Shown here in pieces: positions 5,850 to 9,810 of a stretch of 9,810 nt of DNA. Position numbers and translations under genes: made by a program. Below the pieces are notes generated by a model that was given only the letters and a program-made list of their open reading frames with translations, was not told where the DNA came from and made no database searches. Location of the stretch: NCBI GenBank assembly GCA_016213125.1, contig JACRBR010000065.1, forward strand, positions 1-9,810, written 5' to 3'. Origin of the DNA: Chloroflexota bacterium (GTDB lineage: Bacteria > Chloroflexota > Dehalococcoidia > DSTF01 > JACRBR01). The stretch's first letter is position 1. Every line of letters starts with the position of its first letter.

Positions 5850-6236
5850 CTACCCTGTGATGCGGCGAATTCGCCGGATGATCCAGATTCCCAGTACGGC
5901 TCCCAGCCCCAGTGCGAACGCCGAAGCCGGCGTGAACGTGGCCCGAATGTCGCCTTCGACACGCCGCGCCAGCAGGAACACGGTGCTCGAGTCCCCGCTT
6001 TGCGTCACGTTGTCGGCGATGACGGCGATCGCAGCGCAGTCCCGCATCTGCACGTCGTTGGCGCGCAGCGTGAAGACGGCGCTGTCGTCGAGATCCATCG
6101 TCTCGGAGCGCACGTCGCGGGCCGCGGCGGACCGCATCTCGACGCGCTCAGCGTCGATGCTACGAACGGCGCTCTGGTCGATCTCGACGCTATCGCCGGA
6201 GACGGCCGAGATGATGCTGCCCGATTCACGGGTCAC
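5850..6236 (-). CDS. Small beta-solenoid-like membrane protein co-transcribed with rplY
   Basis: The 128 residues divide into five or six repeats of about 15-16 residues (roughly 14-96). Their pattern is x-x-V-x-[ILM]-x-x-S-A-[AV]-x-x-[LIV], e.g. DSVEIDQSAVRSI, ERVEMRSAAARDV, ETMDLDDSAVFTL and NDVQMRDCAAIAV. This periodicity suggests a short right-handed beta-solenoid, in the style of bactofilins or pentapeptide-like folds. A hydrophobic helix (about 101-117) and a basic end, IIRRIRRITG, follow: a C-terminal tail anchor with a positive-inside end. I do not recognise a named family. The start is GTG at 6236, backed by an AGGAGGT Shine-Dalgarno 8 nt upstream. A TTGACG/TACGCT promoter lies about 47 nt upstream. 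The 7-nt gap to rplY makes a two-gene operon likely. Confidence 0.75.
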   Translation of the reverse strand: MTRESGSIISAVSGDSVEIDQSAVRSIDAERVEMRSAAARDVRSETMDLDDSAVFTLRANDVQMRDCAAIAVIADNVTQSGDSSTVFLLARRVEGDIRATFTPASAFALGLGAVLGIWIIRRIRRITG

Positions 6237-6282
6237 GGCGGCGAACCTCCTGGACGGTGGGGGTCTTCGACGGCCAGCGGAA

Positions 6283-6311
6283 AGCGTATCGAAGCCCCAT
6301 CAGCCCGTCAA
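6283..6311 (-). promoter_or_regulatory. Sigma70-type promoter of the solenoid protein-rplY operon
   Basis: On the minus strand TTGACG (6311-6306), a 17-bp spacer and TACGCT (6288-6283) match the -35 and -10 boxes (5/6 and 3/6, with the TA---T frame kept). The implied transcription start near 6276 leaves a leader of about 40 nt that contains the AGGAGGT site. Confidence 0.5.
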
Positions 6312-6336
6312 ATCCTGCGCCTGCGCCTCCATAGGA

Positions 6337-6596
6337 TTCACCACGGAGGCAGACAGGGCACGGAGGCAGGATCAGGATAAGAGTGAGGTCGCGGCAGTCG
6401 CTGTCGCATGGGACAGTGCCCACGTCACCGCAGGCGAGGCGCTGTCGCATGCGCCGCATCGTTGTCACTGCAGATTCCTCGCTGCGCGCGGAATGACAGT
6501 GTGGCTGCGGCCTGCCTCCACATGCGATAGCGCCCGCGATGCCTCTGCCACGATCCCGAAGTCACCTCTGTGCCCTCTGTGTGTCTCTGTGGTGCA
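6337..6596. repeat. Nested inverted-repeat region between pgk and the solenoid gene
   Basis: The 362-bp gap 6237-6598 has no gene I can support. Its outer part carries CACCAC-type elements in opposite orientation: 6339-6366 (CACCACGGAGGCA...GGGCACGGAGG) and the reverse strand of 6565-6594 (CACCACAGAGACA...GGGCACAGAGG), alike except for a few substitutions and a 2-nt gap. Inside lie CGCTGTCGCATG at 6399-6410 and 6440-6451 and an inverted 11/12 match at 6521-6532, GGAGGCAGG (6362-6370) facing CCTGCCTCC (6511-6519), and a 26-bp ATTCC/GGAAT element (6472-6497). The right-hand element begins directly after the pgk stop codon. Confidence 0.55.
6472..6497. repeat. ATTCC/GGAAT dispersed element, copy 1
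   Basis: AGATTCCTCGCT followed by GCGCGCGGAATGAC. It matches 24 of 26 bases of the copy at 8293-8318. ATTCC and GGAAT are the arms of a small imperfect hairpin. From memory, near-identical short elements are common in intergenic DNA of many environmental bacteria; this was not checked. Confidence 0.65.
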
Positions 6597-6598
6597 TT

Positions 6599-7786
6599 TC
6601 ATCTGTCCAGCAGTGCGGCGACGCCGGGGAGCGTACGGCCTTCGAGGAACTCCAGCGATGCGCCGCCGCCGGTGCTGACGTGGGCGTACTTCTCGGCGAG
6701 GCCGAGGTCCTGCACCATCGCGACGGTCTCGCCGCCGCCGATGACGACGGTGGCGCCGGAGGCCGCGAGGAAGCGGGCGATGGCGTGCGAGCCGTGCGCG
6801 AAGGCCTCCCACTCGGCGACGCCGAGCGGTCCGTTCCAGACGACGGTCTTCACGCCAGCGAGCTTCGCCTCGTAGTCGGCGACTGTCTTCGGGCCGACGT
6901 CGAGGATCATCCAGGCGGCAGGGACGGCGGAGACGTCGACGGTCTTCGACTTCGCGCCCTCCTCGAACCTGTCGGCGACGACGGCGTCGGCGGGGAGGCC
7001 CAGCGTGACGTTGCGGCGCTGCGCCTCGGCGATCACGTCGCGGGCGGTGGCGAGCTGGTCGTCTTCGACGAGCGAGGCGCCGACGTCGACGCCCTTCGCC
7101 TTCAGGAAGGTGCTGGCCATGCCGCCGCCGATGAGGAGCACGCTGACCTTCGACAGCAGGTGCTGCAGGACGGCGATCTTCGAGCTGATCTTCGCGCCGC
7201 CGATGATGGCGGCGACCGGCGGCTCGGGATTGGTGACGACGCGGCCGAGATAGTCGATCTCCTTCTCCATGAGGAAGCCGGCGACGGCGGGCAGGTGCGC
7301 GGCGACGCCCGCGGTCGAGGCGTGCGCGCGGTGCGCGGTGCCGAAGGCGTCGTTCACGTAGATGTCGGCGAAGGCCGCGAGCTGTTTCGCCAGCGCGGGG
7401 TCGTCCTTCTCCTCCCCGGGCTCGAAGCGGACGTTCTCGAGCATGCAGACGCCACCCGGCGCGAGCGCGTCCACGGTTGCCTGCGCCGACGGCCCGACGA
7501 CGTCCGTCGCGCACGGCACGGCGGCGCCGAGCAGCTCGCCGAGCCTTGCGGCGACGGGTGTGAGGCGCGCCGACTCGACCACCTTCCCGTCCGGGCGGCC
7601 CAGGTGCGAGACGAGGACGGCCCTCGCTTTGTGCTCGCGGAGGTACGTGATGGTGGGGAGGGCGGCGCGAATGCGGGTGTCGTCGAGGATGCGGCCTGTG
7701 GCTTTGTCGATGGGGACGTTGAAGTCGACTCGCACCAGGACGCGCTTGCCGTCGACGTCGATGTCACGCACGGTCTTCTTGTTCAT
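6599..7786 (-). CDS. pgk: Phosphoglycerate kinase
   Basis: Pgk converts 1,3-bisphosphoglycerate and ADP into 3-phosphoglycerate and ATP in the cytosol (glycolysis, and in reverse in gluconeogenesis or the Calvin cycle). The 395 residues match the family length. All main motifs are present: VRVDFNVP (18-25) and HLGRP (61-65) for the triose substrate, LENVRF, NDAFG-x-AHRAHAS, the hinge/N-C domain segment GFLMEKE, GGAKISSK, LIGGGMA, DVGPKT, VWNGPLGV, GGGETVA (350-356) and STGGGASLEFLEG (371-383) for nucleotide and phosphate binding. The ATG at 7786 has a GAGGCG Shine-Dalgarno about 7 nt upstream. It stands alone here, with no gap or tpiA within the window. Repeats flank it on both sides. Confidence 0.98.
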   Translation of the reverse strand: MNKKTVRDIDVDGKRVLVRVDFNVPIDKATGRILDDTRIRAALPTITYLREHKARAVLVSHLGRPDGKVVESARLTPVAARLGELLGAAVPCATDVVGPSAQATVDALAPGGVCMLENVRFEPGEEKDDPALAKQLAAFADIYVNDAFGTAHRAHASTAGVAAHLPAVAGFLMEKEIDYLGRVVTNPEPPVAAIIGGAKISSKIAVLQHLLSKVSVLLIGGGMASTFLKAKGVDVGASLVEDDQLATARDVIAEAQRRNVTLGLPADAVVADRFEEGAKSKTVDVSAVPAAWMILDVGPKTVADYEAKLAGVKTVVWNGPLGVAEWEAFAHGSHAIARFLAASGATVVIGGGETVAMVQDLGLAEKYAHVSTGGGASLEFLEGRTLPGVAALLDR

Positions 7787-7873
7787 TATGTCGCCTCGCG
7801 AATCTGAGCTTGAAATTGCTCGGCAGTTTTGTGTGTCGCTAGCGGCGCCTAGGGTGGGTGCTGGGTCTCGCCA

Positions 7874-7906
7874 GCGGCGTGGTTTCACGCCAGATTGCCA
7901 CGCCGC
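7874..7906. other. Alternative hairpins upstream of pgk
   Basis: GCGGCGTGG (7874-7882) pairs perfectly with CCACGCCGC (7898-7906). Within it, GGCGTG (7876-7881) can instead pair with CACGCC (7886-7891) around GTTT. The two stems exclude each other. They lie 88-120 nt upstream of the pgk start, so they could be in its leader or simply be another degenerate repeat. Confidence 0.3.
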
Positions 7907-7979
7907 GGGGCGGGGCCCAAGGTGGGTGAAGCCCGAAGAGACTGCGTGGACAAGCGACCGCGGACAGGTCCCAAACCGC

Positions 7980-8001
7980 GGACAGGTCTGAAGACCTGTC
8001 C
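7980..8001. repeat. GGACAGGTCT palindrome, copy 2
   Basis: The arms GGACAGGTCT and AGACCTGTCC are identical to those at 5064-5085, with GA instead of AA at the centre. An extra half-copy lies 18 nt upstream (CGCGGACAGGTC, 7959-7970). Confidence 0.7.
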
Positions 8002-8008
8002 TTACGGA

Positions 8009-8080
8009 TTTGCAGTTTCTCGTCGTTTCGCATTCTTCCGTCGTTTCGCACATTTTCGTTGCTTTGCGGTTTTTCTCGTC
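8009..8080. repeat. Degenerate 17-19 bp tandem repeat, four units
   Basis: Units at 8009-8025, 8026-8043, 8044-8061 and 8062-8080 share the pattern TTTCGCAYTTTTCGTCG. The AT content is well above the surroundings. The array adjoins the second GGACAGGTCT palindrome; degenerate units may continue to about 8100. Confidence 0.5.
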
Positions 8081-8292
8081 TTGTAATTTTGCTGTTTGCC
8101 GGGCCCGTGTTCTGGAAGGATTCGTCTCGTCGGGCTGGTCCATCGGAGGCGATGATGCCGCGCGGGGCGGGCGATCTCCAAGCGCGCCAGATCACTTTTG
8201 TGAGATTTTTTTGGATTTCCTTGCGGCGACGCGGGTGCCCATTCCCCGGCTGCGGCGGCGCTGGCGCATGGGGCTCACGGCATGTCACCACA

Positions 8293-8318
8293 AGATTCCT
8301 CGCTACGCTCGGAATGAC
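8293..8318. repeat. ATTCC/GGAAT dispersed element, copy 2
   Basis: AGATTCCTCGCT followed by ACGCTCGGAATGAC, 24/26 identical to 6472-6497. It begins 8 nt after the stop codon of the polyprenyl synthase gene (on the minus strand), so any transcript of that gene carries it near its 3' end. Confidence 0.65.
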
Positions 8319-8326
8319 CGGCGCTG

Positions 8327-9364
8327 CTATGCCTCGCGGGTGACGATGAAGTTGGCCAGCTCCTCCAGCTCGCGCTGGCGTTCCGGCACCAGCGACAGGC
8401 GGTCGAGCACGCGGAGGGCGTCCTCGCGCCAGAGGCCGGCGGCGTCGCCCGACGCTTGCTGCGCGCCCAGCTCGTCGAGGATGGAGAGCACCTCCTCGAC
8501 GGCGGACTCGGTCATGTCGGCGGCGTAGAGGTGGTCGAGGCGGGAGCCTGTCTCGCCGCGGGCGTGGTCGAAGGCCCAGACGACGGGGAAGGACTTCTTC
8601 TTCGAACGGATGTCGTCGGCGACGGGCTTGCCGGTTCGCGCGGACTCGCCCCAGACGCCGAGCACGTCGTCCTGGATCTGGAACGCCATGCCCAGCATGC
8701 GGCCGAACTCGCCGAGCGCTCGGCAGGTCGCGTCGTCGGCGCCGCCCGCGATGGCGCCGATCTGCGCCGACGCGCCGATCAGCGACGCCGTCTTGCCCGC
8801 GATCATCGCCTCGTATTCCGACAGGGAGACGCGGTCGCGCGACTCGAAGGAGATGTCGGCGTGCTGGCCCTCGCACAGGAGAACGGCGGCTTCGTTGAGG
8901 ACGCGTGCGGCCTCGAGGGCGCGGTCCGCTGGCACGCCGATCTGCTCGAGGCCGAGCATGGTGAGTTGGGCGCGGACGAACATGCCGTCGCCGGCGTTGA
9001 TGGCGAGGGGGACACCGTGGCGACGCCAGAGTGTCTCGCGGCCGTGGCGGGTGTCGCTGGCGTCCTCGATGTCGTCGTGGATGAGCGTGAAGTTGTGGAG
9101 GAGCTCGATGGCCGCGGCGGCGGGGAAGGCGCGGGCGACGTCGCCGTCGACGGCCTCGCAGGCGAGGAGGCAGAGGGCGGGTCGCAGCATCTTGCCGCCG
9201 GGGCCGGCCGCCGAGTTGCCCTGCTCGTCCTCGTAGCCCATGTGCTGGCGCATGAGCCGCCCGTGGTCGAGCGGCAGGCTCAGGGTCGAGCGCATGATGT
9301 CGATGATGGGCTGGCGGTAGCGGCTGAGGACTTCGTCGACGGAGGCGGGCTCAGGAGCTGTCAC
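8327..9364 (-). CDS. Polyprenyl (isoprenyl) diphosphate synthase
   Basis: This trans-prenyltransferase chains isopentenyl diphosphate onto an allylic diphosphate using Mg2+, supplying quinone tails, carotenoids or cell-wall lipid carriers. The 345 residues are all helical in character and show the full motif set: GGKMLRP (56-62), the first Asp-rich motif HDDIED (96-101; DDxxD), GD at 125-126, GKTASL (190-195), and the second Asp-rich motif QIQDDVLG (229-236), followed by D251 and KKKSFP (255-260). F92, five residues before the first Asp-rich motif, suggests a short to medium product (about C15-C20) by the known chain-length rule; this is inference. The start is GTG at 9364, with an in-frame TGA just upstream at 9373-9371. 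Its own Shine-Dalgarno (GAGGTG) is very close to the GTG. Confidence 0.93.
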   Translation of the reverse strand: MTAPEPASVDEVLSRYRQPIIDIMRSTLSLPLDHGRLMRQHMGYEDEQGNSAAGPGGKMLRPALCLLACEAVDGDVARAFPAAAAIELLHNFTLIHDDIEDASDTRHGRETLWRRHGVPLAINAGDGMFVRAQLTMLGLEQIGVPADRALEAARVLNEAAVLLCEGQHADISFESRDRVSLSEYEAMIAGKTASLIGASAQIGAIAGGADDATCRALGEFGRMLGMAFQIQDDVLGVWGESARTGKPVADDIRSKKKSFPVVWAFDHARGETGSRLDHLYAADMTESAVEEVLSILDELGAQQASGDAAGLWREDALRVLDRLSLVPERQRELEELANFIVTREA

Positions 9365-9367
9365 TGC

Positions 9368-9408
9368 ACCTCACCCCCCTGCCCCCTCTCCACGTGGGGG
9401 GGGGGGGG
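9368..9408. repeat. CCCTCTCC-type element ending in a run of 13 G
   Basis: The sequence ACCTCACCCCCC-TG-CCCCCTCTCC-ACGTGG is followed by 13 consecutive G (9396-9408, counting the last two of ACGTGG). The CCACGTGG core (9390-9397) is palindromic, so C-rich and G-rich arms can pair. The element fills most of the 75-bp gap between the VOC gene and the polyprenyl synthase gene. The G-run is a slippage-prone tract and also a likely place for sequencing error. Confidence 0.55.
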
Positions 9409-9423
9409 CGCTTGTGTGCGCGG

Positions 9424-9430
9424 ACCTCCT
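9424..9430 (-). promoter_or_regulatory. Orphan Shine-Dalgarno (AGGAGGT) before the polyprenyl synthase gene
   Basis: A perfect AGGAGGT lies 9 nt after the VOC stop codon, yet no start codon follows within 5-12 nt. The next used start, GTG at 9364, is about 59 nt away beyond the C/G-rich element. It may be a stranded ribosome-binding site. Confidence 0.3.
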
Positions 9431-9439
9431 CTAGATGAG

Positions 9440-9810
9440 TCACTGGTCGCCTTCGGTGGTGAGCTCGATGCGGTTGTCGAAGGGGTCGTAGATGTCGAAG
9501 CGGCGACGGCCGAAGATGGTGGGCTGCTCGCGCATCTTCACGCCGAGGTCGCGGCAGCGGTCGCGCCAGGCGTCGATGTCGTCGACGACGAGGGCGGGGT
9601 GGTGGTCGCCGGGCGGGGGAACGGTGTCGCGCGCCTGGATGTGCAACTCGGTGGATCCGAACGTGTACCAGATGCCCGGTCGATCGTGGAGCTCGGGCGG
9701 CCGTGGCGTCTCGGTCAGGCCGAGGACGCGGGAGTAGAAGTCACGCGCGCGCTCGAGGCCGTCGGTGGGGACGGTGATGGCAGCGTGCTGGAGACGAAGG
9801 ATGGTGGGCA
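9440..9810 (-). CDS. VOC/glyoxalase-fold protein (start codon just outside window)
   Basis: The visible 122 residues cover practically the whole single-domain fold: two beta-alpha-beta-beta-beta units, beginning LQHAAITVPTDGLERARDFY and ending DPFDNRIEL. The window ends on the complement of TG, so an A at position 9811 would make the ATG and give MPTILRLQH, 123 residues in all. All four usual metal-ligand positions look filled: H9, E55 (in TELH), H70 or H71 and E116. The family is diverse (lyases, dioxygenases, resistance proteins), so the substrate cannot be named. The gene precedes the polyprenyl synthase in the same direction, with a 75-nt gap occupied by a repeat. Confidence 0.88.
   Translation of the reverse strand, partial: PTILRLQHAAITVPTDGLERARDFYSRVLGLTETPRPPELHDRPGIWYTFGSTELHIQARDTVPPPGDHHPALVVDDIDAWRDRCRDLGVKMREQPTIFGRRRFDIYDPFDNRIELTTEGDQ

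Larger units (their letters stand above)
7787..8326. other. 540-bp intergenic region rich in repeats, no supported gene
   Basis: The gap between the polyprenyl synthase stop and the pgk start contains a hairpin-forming GC segment (7874-7906), a 12-bp direct repeat CGCGGACAGGTC (7959-7970, 7977-7988), the second GGACAGGTCT palindrome, a degenerate 18-bp tandem array (8009-8080), an AT-rich patch with a run of seven T (about 8205-8211) and the second ATTCC/GGAAT element. Open frames crossing it merely translate the repeats. No clear pgk promoter was found. Confidence 0.6.

Noticed and set aside
6226..6468. 80-residue minus-strand ORF upstream of the solenoid gene
   Set aside because: It translates repeats (CACCAC and CGCTGTCGCATG elements), contains the operon promoter and overlaps the solenoid start. 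No Shine-Dalgarno or protein motif was seen.
6539..7807. 422-codon plus-strand frame across pgk
   Set aside because: It is antisense to pgk, which is unmistakable; the translated product is Gly/Asp/Arg-rich without motifs.
7959..8080. A CRISPR array in the repeat cluster upstream of pgk
   Set aside because: The tandem units are 17-19 bp, degenerate and contiguous, with no unique spacers of constant length between identical repeats, and no cas gene is nearby.
7787..8143. N-terminal extension of the pgk frame by about 119 residues
   Set aside because: The extra part translates intergenic repeats; Pgk proteins start close to the ATG at 7786, which has a ribosome-binding site.
8189..8212. TCAC-TTTT-GTGA followed by a run of T as a plus-strand terminator
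   Set aside because: The stem is only 4 bp and there is no plus-strand gene upstream for it to serve.
1..9810. A new defence, toxin-antitoxin or phage system
   Set aside because: Apart from the IS end, all recognisable genes are housekeeping or isolated small proteins. No nuclease, helicase, reverse transcriptase, toxin pair or phage protein was seen on either strand.

Overview
This is a GC-rich bacterial window with about ten genes of mainly housekeeping type. The proteins fit a free-living, high-GC bacterium. The mix suggests Chloroflexota (Dehalococcoidia-like): a long-form L25/CTC ribosomal protein, a double-hotdog MaoC-like protein, a thioredoxin-fold [2Fe-2S] ferredoxin and GTG starts. 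That is an impression from protein style, not from a search, and other high-GC phyla remain possible.

Layout. Positions 1-138 hold the left end of an IS3-family insertion sequence running off the window. It abuts a small three-helix membrane ORF (136-462, minus) whose stop codon is the first three bases of the IS. Two minus-strand genes follow: a membrane-anchored zinc-ribbon protein (637-1236) and a double-hotdog MaoC-like protein (1322-2263). Three plus-strand genes come next: rlmN (2357-3478), a lipoprotein with two EF-hand-like loops and a G-x-S-x-G hydrolase elbow (3600-4562), and a [2Fe-2S] ferredoxin (4636-5016). The remaining genes are on the minus strand: a beta-solenoid-like membrane protein coupled to rplY (6236 to 5180), pgk (7786-6599), a polyprenyl diphosphate synthase (9364-8327) and a VOC/glyoxalase-fold protein cut by the right edge (9440-9810).

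Expression signals. The three plus-strand genes lack a convincing Shine-Dalgarno sequence at a normal distance. Each has an xANNNT hexamer exactly 6 nt before its ATG, which suggests leaderless transcription. Several minus-strand genes (OrfA, zinc ribbon, MaoC, solenoid protein, rplY) have good Shine-Dalgarno sequences. The solenoid-rplY pair has a plausible sigma70 promoter (TTGACG, 17 bp, TACGCT) and ends in a clear intrinsic terminator at 5128-5157.

Intergenic space. The gaps are full of short dispersed repeats: heptamer arrays of GGTCGCY type (one inside the 5' end of the MaoC gene, two overlapping TAG stop codons), two copies of a GGACAGGTCT palindrome, two copies of a 26-bp ATTCC/GGAAT element, an inverted pair of CACCAC-RGAG elements after pgk, a degenerate 18-bp tandem repeat, and a CCCTCTCC element ending in a run of 13 G. 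I see no CRISPR array, tRNA, rRNA, prophage or defence cluster. The most distinctive items are the repeats, the possible leaderless starts, the IS-supplied stop codon, and the solenoid membrane protein coupled to L25.
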